In this document: piece after piece, positions 46,228 to 54,401 of the stretch
Numbering within the stretch: the stretch's first letter is position 1
Layout of the letters: the number at the start of each line of letters is the position of its first letter
DNA from: GCA-2701705 sp036163455
Lineage (GTDB): Bacteria; Pseudomonadota; Gammaproteobacteria; GCA-002705445; GCA-002716945
Length of the DNA: 56,838 nt
Assembly: GCA_036163455.1 (NCBI GenBank)
Contig: JAYZKL010000036.1
Span: forward strand, 1 to 56,838
Direction: 5' to 3'
Notes under the pieces: generated by a model
The model's input: only the letters and a program-made list of their open reading frames with translations
Told to the model about the DNA's origin: nothing
The model's database searches: none
Translations under genes and position numbers: made by a program

Positions 46228-46497
46228 ATGGCCCTGGATAATAATTCAAAAAAGGAATTGATCAAAAAATTTGGTAAGACTGGCAATGACTGTGGTTCAA
46301 CTCAAGTTCAAATCGCATTACTTACAGAAAATATTAATAATTTAACAAATCACTTTGAGAAAAATTCAAAAGATATTCATTCGAAAAGAGGTTTACTTAA
46401 AATGGTCATGAAAAGAAAGTCATTAATGAAGTATTTGAAAAATAAAGATACTTCTAGTTATGAGGAACTTGTTAAACAGTTAGAGCTTAGAAAATAG
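46228..46497 (+). CDS. rpsO: Small ribosomal subunit protein uS15
   Basis: S15 binds 16S rRNA early in 30S assembly. The ATG at 46228 gives exactly 89 residues starting MALDNNSKKEL, the family length. Upstream in-frame starts (46204, 46216) would add a non-family tail. The core GSTQVQIALLTENINNLTNH and RGLLKMVMKRKSLMKYL is intact. pnp begins only 3 bases after the stop. Confidence 0.97.
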   Translation: MALDNNSKKELIKKFGKTGNDCGSTQVQIALLTENINNLTNHFEKNSKDIHSKRGLLKMVMKRKSLMKYLKNKDTSSYEELVKQLELRK

Positions 46498-46500
46498 TTA

Positions 46501-47793
46501 ATGTTCACCAAAATATTTGATATAGGAAATCAGTCAGTCAAGATTGAGACAGGATTAATCGCAAAACAAGCAAACTCTTCAGTATTGGTTGATATAGAAG
46601 GTACAGTTGTATTAGCTACACTTGTTGCTGCCCAAGAAGATAACGATAGAGACTTTTTCCCACTTACTGTCAACTATAATGAAAAAACATATGCCGCCGG
46701 TAAAATACCAGGTGGTTTTTTTAAAAGAGAAGGCAGACCTACAGAAAAAGAAGTTTTAATTAGTAGATTAATAGATCGTCCACTTAGGCCTTTATTTGAA
46801 TCAACATATACGCGTGAAGTGCAAATAATATTAACATTACTTTCACTTAACCCAGATGTCGATTCAGAAATACCTGCGCTAATAGCAGCATCATCAGCAG
46901 TAAAATTATCAGGATTGCCATTTAATGGAACATTAGGCGCAGTTAAAGTTGGATATGATGGAGAAAAGTATTTATTAAATCCAACCGCAAAAGAACTTGA
47001 AAGTTCTTCTCTAGATTTAGTTGTTGCAGGAACAAAAAATGCTGTCTTAATGGTAGAGTCTGAAGCTAAAGAACTTACTGAAGAAGTAATGTTAGGAGCA
47101 GTAAATTTTGGGCATGAAAAAATGCAAACCATAATAAGTGCTATTGATGAATTATGTAATGAGGCAAATGTAAAAGAAATCGAGTGGGCTCCAAAAGAAA
47201 CTAATGAAGAAACCTATAATACTTTAAAAGAAAAATATAAAAAACAACTAACAGAAGCTTATACAATCACTGCCAAACAAGATAGAAATCAAACTATAAC
47301 TGAAATCAAGAATAAATTATTAGAAGAAGAAGTTAGTGAAGATGAGGACAATAGTAAAGAAATCCTCTCTCATTTTGATAAACTTCAAAAAGAGATAGTG
47401 CGTAATAAAATACTAAATGGTGAAAATCGTATTGATGGACGTGATACCAAAACAGTAAGACCTATTGATATCCAGCTTGGAATTTTACCTAGAGTGCATG
47501 GTTCAGCATTATTTACCAGAGGAGAAACTCAGGCATTAGTTGTCACAACCTTAGGTACAGATAAAGATGCGCAAATCATTGATTCTCTTTCTGGAAGAAT
47601 TGAAGATGACTTTATTTTTCATTATAATTTTCCACCTTATTCAGTAGGTGAAATAGGAATGATTGGTTCGCCAAAAAGAAGAGAGATTGGTCATGGGAAA
47701 CTTGCTCGTAGAGGTATTCAGGCTGTATTACCAGCTCAAGATAAATGCCCATACACAATTAGAGTTGTTTCAGAAATCATGGAATCCAATTGA
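46501..47793 (+). CDS. pnp: PNPase N-terminal part, ended by an in-frame TGA
   Basis: Polyribonucleotide phosphorylase degrades RNA 3' to 5' with phosphate. This 430-residue part holds the first RNase PH-like core (about 1-220), the helical linker (about 240-310) and the first part of the second core, ending RVVSEIMESN. In relatives the next residues are Gly-Ser-Ser-Ser-Met-Ala. Here the Gly codon position is TGA (47791-47793), after which the frame continues with TCC AGC TCA ATG. A product ending here would lack the catalytic phosphate site, KH and S1 domains. The complete gene would be 46501-48567, 688 codons. Either a sequence error, a null mutation or a real split is possible. Confidence 0.93.
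   Translation: MFTKIFDIGNQSVKIETGLIAKQANSSVLVDIEGTVVLATLVAAQEDNDRDFFPLTVNYNEKTYAAGKIPGGFFKREGRPTEKEVLISRLIDRPLRPLFESTYTREVQIILTLLSLNPDVDSEIPALIAASSAVKLSGLPFNGTLGAVKVGYDGEKYLLNPTAKELESSSLDLVVAGTKNAVLMVESEAKELTEEVMLGAVNFGHEKMQTIISAIDELCNEANVKEIEWAPKETNEETYNTLKEKYKKQLTEAYTITAKQDRNQTITEIKNKLLEEEVSEDEDNSKEILSHFDKLQKEIVRNKILNGENRIDGRDTKTVRPIDIQLGILPRVHGSALFTRGETQALVVTTLGTDKDAQIIDSLSGRIEDDFIFHYNFPPYSVGEIGMIGSPKRREIGHGKLARRGIQAVLPAQDKCPYTIRVVSEIMESN
47791..47793 (+). other. In-frame TGA at a conserved glycine codon of pnp
   Basis: TGA replaces the expected GGN codon between Asn430 and the Ser-Ser-Ser phosphate-binding motif. One base (T instead of G at 47791) restores GGA. The frame is otherwise open on both sides, and no frameshift is needed. 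Confidence 0.95.
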
Positions 47794-47802
47794 TCCAGCT
47801 CA

Positions 47803-48567
47803 ATGGCTTCGGTGTGCGGGTCAAGTCTTTCTCTAATGGATGCAGGTGTTCCAATTTCTTCGCCCGTTGCTGGAATAGCGATGGGACTTGTAAAAGAGGG
47901 AGAAAAACATGTTGTCTTAACTGATATCTTAGGAGATGAGGATCATTTAGGAGATATGGATTTTAAGGTTGCCGGAACTGAAAAAGGTGTTAATGCATTA
48001 CAAATGGATATTAAAATAGATGGCATAACATCGCAAATAATGTCTGAAGCACTAGATCAAGCAAAAGCGGCTAGACTCCATATATTATCTGAAATGGCTA
48101 AAGTGATTACCTCACCAAGAGAAAGCGTATCGGAACATGCGCCACGCTATACACATATAAAAATTAATCCTTCAAAAATTGCTGAGGTAATTGGAAAGGG
48201 TGGAGCAGTTATAAAATCGATTGTAGAAGAAACTGGAGCAGTTATTGATATTTCAGATGATGGGATAGTGAAAATAGCCGCAACAGATCAGGCAAAAAGT
48301 GATCATGCTAAATCTATTATTGAGGACATAACAACTGGTCCACAGGTAGATAAGGTTTATGAAGGTAAAGTTGCAAAAATAATGGATTTCGGAGCGTTTG
48401 TTAATATATCTCCTAACAAAGATGGACTTGTCCATATATCCCAAATAAGCAAAGAAAGGGTAGAAAATGTTAGAGACGTATTAAGTGAAGGTGATGAAGT
48501 AAAAGTAAAGGTTCTTGAAGTGGACAGACAAGGAAGAGTGAAGCTCACAATGAAGGATCTTGATTAA
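47803..48567 (+). CDS. pnp: PNPase C-terminal part (catalytic core end, KH, S1)
   Basis: The same frame as the N-terminal part, reopening 9 bases after the TGA at an ATG that is the natural Met of SSSMASVCG. This 254-residue part contains the catalytic acids and lysine (LGDEDHLGDMDFKVAG), a KH domain (about 105-165, IAEVIGKGGAVIKSI) and an S1 domain (about 180-252). Translation from this ATG would need re-initiation or an internal start; no clear Shine-Dalgarno is seen and the phosphate-binding serines would be lost. It is more likely one interrupted gene than an independent one. Confidence 0.85.
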   Translation: MASVCGSSLSLMDAGVPISSPVAGIAMGLVKEGEKHVVLTDILGDEDHLGDMDFKVAGTEKGVNALQMDIKIDGITSQIMSEALDQAKAARLHILSEMAKVITSPRESVSEHAPRYTHIKINPSKIAEVIGKGGAVIKSIVEETGAVIDISDDGIVKIAATDQAKSDHAKSIIEDITTGPQVDKVYEGKVAKIMDFGAFVNISPNKDGLVHISQISKERVENVRDVLSEGDEVKVKVLEVDRQGRVKLTMKDLD

Positions 48568-48592
48568 TTTAATATAAACAATAGAGGTAAAA

Positions 48593-48829
48593 ATGGAAGA
48601 GATTGAAATAGGAAAAGTATATACCGGAAAAGTAAAAAAAATCATGGATTACGGGGCATTTGTTAATATTTTGCCTGGTAAGGATGGTTTGGTTCACATA
48701 TCTCAAATTAAACAAGAAAGAGTAGAAAATGTTAGAGATGAGATGTCCGAGGGTGATGAAGTTCAAGTTAAAGTACTTGATATTGATGGCCAAGGAAGAG
48801 TGAAGCTTACAATGAAGGATATTGACTAA
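48593..48829 (+). CDS. Free-standing S1 RNA-binding domain protein, duplicate of the PNPase S1 domain
   Basis: The 78-residue protein is a single S1 (OB-fold) domain: IGKVYTGKVKKIMDYGAFVN then KDGLVHISQI and SEGDEVQVKVLDID. Aligned by hand with the S1 domain ending the preceding pnp frame, 57 of 73 residues are identical, with no gaps, so it is a tandem duplicate. It has its own ATG and a clear ribosome-binding site (AGAGGT at 48583-48588), lies 25 bases after the pnp stop and is in a different frame. It is therefore not an extension of PNPase. Its third-position differences from the pnp copy suggest it has been kept under selection. The role is unknown; RNA binding is inferred from the fold. 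Confidence 0.85.
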   Translation: MEEIEIGKVYTGKVKKIMDYGAFVNILPGKDGLVHISQIKQERVENVRDEMSEGDEVQVKVLDIDGQGRVKLTMKDID

Positions 48830-50514
48830 TCAGCCATATGATGTTTTTTGTCCACTGGGCCAATTAAGAAGTTTGAAATTAAAGCTACCCCAAGAAGTAT
48901 AGCCATTAAAATCATAGTTGAGTTATAAACTGTAGTAGAAGGATCCACAGTTCCTTCTGGTGCAATTTCCATTAATTTTGGAATTGTTACAGTTTTTGTA
49001 ATTACTAATTGATTGAAGTGTTCGACTCCAGCACCAAATGTTTCTTTAAATGTTGTTGGATCTATTTTCTTTACTAATTCTTCCATTGCATTGTTTATAG
49101 AGTTTGATCTTAAAGATGTAATTGCTAATGGACCTAAAATTCCAGCAGTACTCCAAGCAGTTAATAATCTTCCATGTATCCCTCCAACATATTTAGTCCC
49201 AAAGATATCAGCCAAATAAGCTGGAATAGTGGCAAAGCCTCCTCCATACATGGTAAAAATAAGCATTGTAGCTGCATAAAAATAAATTAATAAAACAATA
49301 CTAGGGTTAACATTAACCTGTGATGCAGTATATGGGATAGATAGGTATAAAATTATCCCTAATGTAAAAAAGATATAATATGTATTCTTTCTACCAATAT
49401 AATCTGAAGTACTGGCCCAGAAGAATCTACCTATCATATTGAAGACGCTTATCATAAGAACATAAGTTGCTGCAAATGCATTATCTACAATATTTGGAAG
49501 AGCATTACTAAATATTTCAGTCATCATTGTTTTTGCTACACCTAATACACCAATTCCTGCAGTTACGTTAAAACATAGAACTACCCATAACATATAAAAC
49601 TGTGGAGTTTTAAGTGCTTGATCAATATGCACATGTTTTGTTGTAATTAATTGTTTTTCAAGAATAGCATCATCAGGTTTTTTCCAATTCTCTGGTTTCC
49701 AATCTTCAGCAGGTATTCTGTATGAAAATGATGCAACAGCCATTATTAGAAAATATATTATTCCTAATGTCACAAAAGTATAGCCAATGCCAGTATCCCC
49801 AGTGCCTACTAAATATACTCCAGGGTTTCCTGGGCGAATCATATTTGCAACATCATTATTACTTACAATAACAACTTCTTTTAACATGCCATCAATATTG
49901 GCATATCTCAATCCATCAACTGTTTGTAAAATAACTTGATCAACAGTACCTAAAAACACTGGAGCATGATAGAAGAAATCTATAAGAAATTCTTTCAAAG
50001 GCGCTCCAATCATCGCTCCACCACCAAATCCCATTATAGCCATTCCTGTAGCCATACCACGTCTATCTGGAAACCATCTAATTAAAGTTGAAACAGGTGA
50101 TACATAACCCAACCCAAGACCACATCCACCGAATACACCATAACCAAGATATATTAACCATAATTGATGTGTAAATATTCCAATGCTTCCAATCAAAAAA
50201 CCACCGCCCCAAAGGCATGCAGCAACAAAACCAACTAGACGAGGTCCAACTTCTTCTAACCATTTACCGGCAAAAGCAGCAGAAAGTCCAAGTGAGACAA
50301 TAGAAAGTGAGTAAATCCAAACAACTTCACTTAACATCCAATCTTGAGATGAGCTGACTACAACACCCAGGGTTTTAATTAATGCCGGGTTGAATATACT
50401 CCATGCATAAACAGAACCTATACACAAATGTATTGCTACAGAAGTTGGCGGAACCAACCATCTGTTAAACCCTTTATCAGCAATTATCCTTTCTTTTTTG
50501 AATATATCCATCAT
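48826..50514 (-). CDS. OFA-family MFS transporter (oxalate/formate antiporter type)
   Basis: The 562-residue membrane protein has 12 predicted helices and the MFS loop RWFPDRRGMATGMAIMGFGGGA typical of the OFA group. The long insert between two N-terminal-half helices (about residues 185-245) and the roughly 550-residue length also fit that group. OFA members exchange or import small carboxylates (oxalate, formate, lactate). The gene lies 8 bases after acs on the same strand, so a substrate such as acetate or a related monocarboxylate is inferred. Its stop overlaps that of the S1-domain gene (CTAA). Confidence 0.88.
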   Translation of the reverse strand: MMDIFKKERIIADKGFNRWLVPPTSVAIHLCIGSVYAWSIFNPALIKTLGVVVSSSQDWMLSEVVWIYSLSIVSLGLSAAFAGKWLEEVGPRLVGFVAACLWGGGFLIGSIGIFTHQLWLIYLGYGVFGGCGLGLGYVSPVSTLIRWFPDRRGMATGMAIMGFGGGAMIGAPLKEFLIDFFYHAPVFLGTVDQVILQTVDGLRYANIDGMLKEVVIVSNNDVANMIRPGNPGVYLVGTGDTGIGYTFVTLGIIYFLIMAVASFSYRIPAEDWKPENWKKPDDAILEKQLITTKHVHIDQALKTPQFYMLWVVLCFNVTAGIGVLGVAKTMMTEIFSNALPNIVDNAFAATYVLMISVFNMIGRFFWASTSDYIGRKNTYYIFFTLGIILYLSIPYTASQVNVNPSIVLLIYFYAATMLIFTMYGGGFATIPAYLADIFGTKYVGGIHGRLLTAWSTAGILGPLAITSLRSNSINNAMEELVKKIDPTTFKETFGAGVEHFNQLVITKTVTIPKLMEIAPEGTVDPSTTVYNSTMILMAILLGVALISNFLIGPVDKKHHMAD

Positions 50515-50522
50515 GATAAAAG

Positions 50523-52481
50523 TTAAAAAACATCCTTTAATTGATTTAATATATTTTCATTTTCCAAAGTAGATGTATCTACAGAGATTTTTTCTCCTCT
50601 TGCTATATTTCTTAATAATCTTCTCATAATTTTTCCTGATCTAGTTTTTGGTAGATTGGTAGCAAATGATATACGATCAGGTTTAGCTATAGATCCAATT
50701 TTCATTTTTACCCACTCCCTAAGTTCATCAGCAAATTGTTTACCAATCTGTGATTTAAAATTATTTCTAAGGACAACAAACGAATGAATTGCTTCACCTT
50801 TTATATCATGTGAGTAGCTAACAACTGCCGACTCTGCAACAAATTCATGTGATACTATAGCAGACTCAATTTCCATAGTCCCTAACCGATGACCAGAAAT
50901 ATTCACCACATCATCTGATCGGCCCATAATCCAAATATTCCCATCTTCATCTCTTCTAGCAGTATCACCAGTAATATAGAATTTATTATTATATTTCTCC
51001 CAATATGTTGAGATATATCTGTCCTCATCTCCCCAAATACCTCTTAACATAGATGGCCAAGGTTTCTTTATAACAAGATTCCCACCCTGATTATTATTCT
51101 TAACTTCATTCCCATTTGCATCCATCACTCCAATATCTATTCCTGGAAGTGGCTTAGTACATGTTCCTGGTGTTATGGAATATATACCCGGTAAAGGGGC
51201 AATCATATTTGCGCCAGTCTCAGTTTGCCACCAAGTGTCAACAATTGGACATTTTTCTTTTCCAATAATTTTGTAGTACCAAATCCAGGCTTCTGGATTA
51301 ATTGGTTCGCCAACAGTTCCTAGTAACCGCAAAGAATTCAATTTATTCCTTTTGGGTAATTCATCGCCAAGTTTCATCAAAGTTCTGATTGCTGTTGGTG
51401 CGGTATAAAATATTGATACCTTATTTTCATCAACTATTTTCCAAAACCTATCTCCTTCAGGATATGTTGGAGCTCCATCATATATTAAAATAGTAGAACC
51501 AGTTGCCAATGGACCATAGACAACATAACTATGTCCAGTTATCCATCCAATATCAGCAGTGCACCAAAAAATGTCATCATCTTTTAAATCAAAAACCCAT
51601 TTATTTGTAAGTATACAATTTAGTAGATAGCCAGCCGTACTATGTATAATCCCTTTAGGTTTTCCAGTTGATCCAGATGTATATAGAATAAATAATAAAT
51701 CTTCGGCATTCATTTCTACTGGGTCAATTACTTCGCCATTTTTTTTATCTACTATTTCATGCCACCAAACATCTCTGGTCTTATCAAAATTAATCTTCTC
51801 AGAAGAATTTTTAAATACTATGCAATGATTAATAGATGGACAACCTTTATCTAAAGCATCATCAACTGTATCTTTTGCTCTGATTGACTTCCCACCTCTT
51901 TTAAAAGAATCAACAGTAATTACAGCTTTTGCTGAACAATCATTTATTCTATCTTTTAGTGATTCAGATGAGAATCCAGCAAAAACAACAGAGTGGATTA
52001 AGCCTAATCTAGCACAAGACAGCATCGCTGTAATTGATTCTGGGATTGTTGGCATATAGATTATAACCCTATCTTGTTTTTTTAAACCAAGTTTTTTTAA
52101 ACCAGACGAAAATGCATTTACTTTTAAAAATAAATCCTCATAAGTAAGATTAGTAATGTTGTTATCTTCAGATACATGTTTAATTGCTATCTTGTCTTTT
52201 TTATTTGTCTGAACATGTCTATCTAAACAATTTTCAGAGACATTAAGAGTCCCATCTTCAAACCATTTAAAAAAAGGAGATTTCCCAGTACAAACAGTGG
52301 TAAAATCTTTTATCCAAGTAATTTCAGTGGCCGCTAAATCTTTCCAGCATAATTCTGGATCTGATTCAAATTTATTTATTAATTCTTTTAGATTTTCATT
52401 GTTAAGATTAGCCTGATCGATAAACTTTTTTGAAGGATGAAAAATTCTTTTTTCTTTAAGATTTGATTCTATATTCTTCAT
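50523..52481 (-). CDS. acs: Acetyl-CoA synthetase (AMP-forming)
   Basis: Acs converts acetate, ATP and CoA to acetyl-CoA by way of acetyl-AMP. The 652-residue length is standard. Present are the adenylate-forming loop YTSGSTGKPKG, the WWQTETG substrate motif, the YITGDTARRDEDGN hinge region and the C-terminal PKTRSGKIMRR. Lys617 there is the residue acetylated to switch Acs off in well-studied bacteria. It lies between dksA (15-base gap) and the OFA transporter (8-base gap). Confidence 0.98.
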   Translation of the reverse strand: MKNIESNLKEKRIFHPSKKFIDQANLNNENLKELINKFESDPELCWKDLAATEITWIKDFTTVCTGKSPFFKWFEDGTLNVSENCLDRHVQTNKKDKIAIKHVSEDNNITNLTYEDLFLKVNAFSSGLKKLGLKKQDRVIIYMPTIPESITAMLSCARLGLIHSVVFAGFSSESLKDRINDCSAKAVITVDSFKRGGKSIRAKDTVDDALDKGCPSINHCIVFKNSSEKINFDKTRDVWWHEIVDKKNGEVIDPVEMNAEDLLFILYTSGSTGKPKGIIHSTAGYLLNCILTNKWVFDLKDDDIFWCTADIGWITGHSYVVYGPLATGSTILIYDGAPTYPEGDRFWKIVDENKVSIFYTAPTAIRTLMKLGDELPKRNKLNSLRLLGTVGEPINPEAWIWYYKIIGKEKCPIVDTWWQTETGANMIAPLPGIYSITPGTCTKPLPGIDIGVMDANGNEVKNNNQGGNLVIKKPWPSMLRGIWGDEDRYISTYWEKYNNKFYITGDTARRDEDGNIWIMGRSDDVVNISGHRLGTMEIESAIVSHEFVAESAVVSYSHDIKGEAIHSFVVLRNNFKSQIGKQFADELREWVKMKIGSIAKPDRISFATNLPKTRSGKIMRRLLRNIARGEKISVDTSTLENENILNQLKDVF

Positions 52482-52496
52482 TTCAACATAGATAGT

Positions 52497-52955
52497 TTAA
52501 TCTATTCGAGTTTTTTCCAACCTCTCATGGCGCTCTTGTGCTTCTATACATAGTGTAGCAATTGGACGAGCTTCAAGTCTTTTTATGCCAATTGGTTCGC
52601 CTGTTTCTTCACAGAATCCATAAGTACCATCTTCAACTCTTTGTAATGCTTGATCAATTTTATTAATAAGCTTTCTTTCCCTATCACGTGTTCTGAGCTC
52701 TAATCTGAATTCTTCTTCTTGTGTCGCAGCATCATTAGGATCTGATAGCTTAGATGAGTCTTGTTGCATGTGTTGTACAGTCTTATCTGCTTCCCTCATA
52801 AGCTGTTTTTTCCACTCTAGCAGTATGAGCTTAAAATGAGACACTTGTTTAGACGACATATATTTCTCTCCTTTTGATGCCTTATAGGGTTTAAAGGTTA
52901 GAAAGCTATACAGATCTTTATTATTTTTGCTTTTAGAGCTAGATTTTTCTACCAT
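52497..52955 (-). CDS. dksA: RNA polymerase-binding transcription factor DksA, two-cysteine type
   Basis: DksA enters the secondary channel of RNA polymerase and, with ppGpp, controls rRNA and amino acid promoters. The 152-residue protein aligns over the full E. coli length. The coiled-coil tip acids are kept (SDPNDAA, Asp72 and Asp75). In the zinc-finger region only two of four cysteines remain: CEET (Cys115, Thr118) and CIEA (Cys136, Ala139) in place of CxxC and CxxC. This resembles zinc-independent forms such as P. aeruginosa DksA2. It precedes acs by 15 bases. Confidence 0.95.
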   Translation of the reverse strand: MVEKSSSKSKNNKDLYSFLTFKPYKASKGEKYMSSKQVSHFKLILLEWKKQLMREADKTVQHMQQDSSKLSDPNDAATQEEEFRLELRTRDRERKLINKIDQALQRVEDGTYGFCEETGEPIGIKRLEARPIATLCIEAQERHERLEKTRID

Positions 52956-53021
52956 AACTAAACCATTTATTCTGCATCGACATGAGCTCTATAGCAAGTT
53001 TTTTTTTACCTTTGAGAGATC

Positions 53022-54350
53022 TTATTGTTTTTCAACTACTGTTTGACCATCATGGAATTCAGCAGAAAAGGTCTTTTCTTTGTCAAATTCTTTTTTACTT
53101 CTAATAACCTTTCTATCTTTATCCCTAATGATAGTATAACCTTTTTTTAGTATTTTTTTAGGATTACAATTTGAGATTTCACTAGAAAATGTTAAAAGTT
53201 TTTGTTTTTTTAAACCATACATGTATTCTGCATTATTAACTATATTAATAATTTTGTAATTGAGTTTTTCTAAGAAAGTTTGAATTTTAAGGTTTATTCC
53301 TTTCTTAGCTTGCTTTGTAGTTATATTAATATTTTTATAATTTTCTTCCATTTTATAAATAGAGTTTTTTATACTGTATTCTATCTTTTTTAAATACTTT
53401 GAATGTTGATCTATAAAGTTTTTAATAAGCATTAATGGGTTATGTGAGTTTATTAATATTCTTTTTTGTTCTGTTAGGTTTGCACATGCTTTTATTTTTG
53501 ATTCAACTTTATGTATAAAAGCTTCTTCTAGATTATCAAACCTTTGATATAGTTCATTTTTATCTGGAGTAACAGAAATTCCTGCATCAGTTGGTGTATT
53601 AGTATGAAGGTCACAAATATAATCAGCAATTGTTATATCAGGAGCATGACCTATGCCAGTAACAGTTGGAACATTTGATGCATATATCTCTCTTGCAAGA
53701 TTTTCATCATTAAACGGCATGAGATTTTGCAAACTTCCTCCTCCTCTAACAATTAATAGCACATCTGCTTGATTATCAAAGTTAATACGCTTTATTTGTT
53801 TGATAATACTATTTGCTGCTGAATCACCTTGGACTAAACTTGGATATAAATGAATTTCAGCTAAAGGATATCTTTTTCTAACTTGTTTAATTACATCATG
53901 CACTGCATCCCCTTCCTCTGATGTAATGAGGGCAATAATCCCAGGAAAGCTAGGAATTTTTCTTTTACGACTAAACAAACCTTCTTGTTCAAGTCTTTTT
54001 CTAACTTGTTCAATTTTTTTCTTTAGAGCTCCTTCACCATACAGTTCAATTTCATGAACATTAATACTTAATTTTCCAAATGGTTTGTAGAAATTAACTT
54101 GCCCAGTAATGAGTACAGTTGAATCTTTATAATCCGCTAGATTTATATTTTGGGGATTTTCCCAATGTAAAATAGTGAGAGGAATTTGAAAAGATCCAAC
54201 ATCTGTTTTCTCAACTAAATCATAGTATTGATTATTATTTGCAGTTCTTCCGCCTGTTATTTCACCTTTAATTATGATAGGGTGCTTGAAGGAATCATCA
54301 ATCGCAGCTCCAATTTTGTAATTTAATTCAGAAACAGTAAAAATTTTCAT
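53022..54350 (-). CDS. xseA: Exodeoxyribonuclease VII large subunit
   Basis: XseA is the catalytic subunit of an ATP-independent single-strand exonuclease. The 442-residue protein has an N-terminal OB-fold (about 1-100), the catalytic domain (ALITSEEGDAVHD, VRGGGSLQNLMPFND, GIGHAPDITIADY) and a long coiled-coil C-terminal part. The motif usually written GHETD reads GHAPD and the following RAPTP reads HTNTP, so the site is divergent although His and Asp remain. xseB is not in the window. It is divergent from guaB, as in E. coli. Confidence 0.93.
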   Translation of the reverse strand: MKIFTVSELNYKIGAAIDDSFKHPIIIKGEITGGRTANNNQYYDLVEKTDVGSFQIPLTILHWENPQNINLADYKDSTVLITGQVNFYKPFGKLSINVHEIELYGEGALKKKIEQVRKRLEQEGLFSRKRKIPSFPGIIALITSEEGDAVHDVIKQVRKRYPLAEIHLYPSLVQGDSAANSIIKQIKRINFDNQADVLLIVRGGGSLQNLMPFNDENLAREIYASNVPTVTGIGHAPDITIADYICDLHTNTPTDAGISVTPDKNELYQRFDNLEEAFIHKVESKIKACANLTEQKRILINSHNPLMLIKNFIDQHSKYLKKIEYSIKNSIYKMEENYKNINITTKQAKKGINLKIQTFLEKLNYKIINIVNNAEYMYGLKKQKLLTFSSEISNCNPKKILKKGYTIIRDKDRKVIRSKKEFDKEKTFSAEFHDGQTVVEKQ

Positions 54351-54390
54351 ATTTTTCTATATTTATATTTCCTATGATAACTTTAATATG

Positions 54391-54396
54391 TATAAT
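54391..54396 (+). promoter_or_regulatory. guaB -10 element, probable leaderless transcript
   Basis: A perfect TATAAT ends 5 bases before the guaB ATG. The usual -10 to +1 distance puts the first transcribed base at or beside the A of the ATG. No Shine-Dalgarno exists. The -35 (TTTCCT near 54368) is poor. Confidence 0.45.
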
Positions 54397-54401
54397 ATAG
54401 A

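Noticed and set aside
47780..47805. Frameshift in pnp
   Set aside because: The two parts are in the same frame (1302 bases between starts, divisible by three) and the flanking residues are contiguous in the family.
47770..47830. UGA recoded as glycine genome-wide, or selenocysteine insertion in pnp
   Set aside because: Many genes in the window end in TGA in conserved places, including translationally coupled ATGA overlaps. The conserved residue is Gly, not Cys, and no selenocysteine machinery gene is seen.
48540..48829. S1 ORF as a readthrough extension of PNPase
   Set aside because: It is in another frame and has its own ATG and ribosome-binding site.
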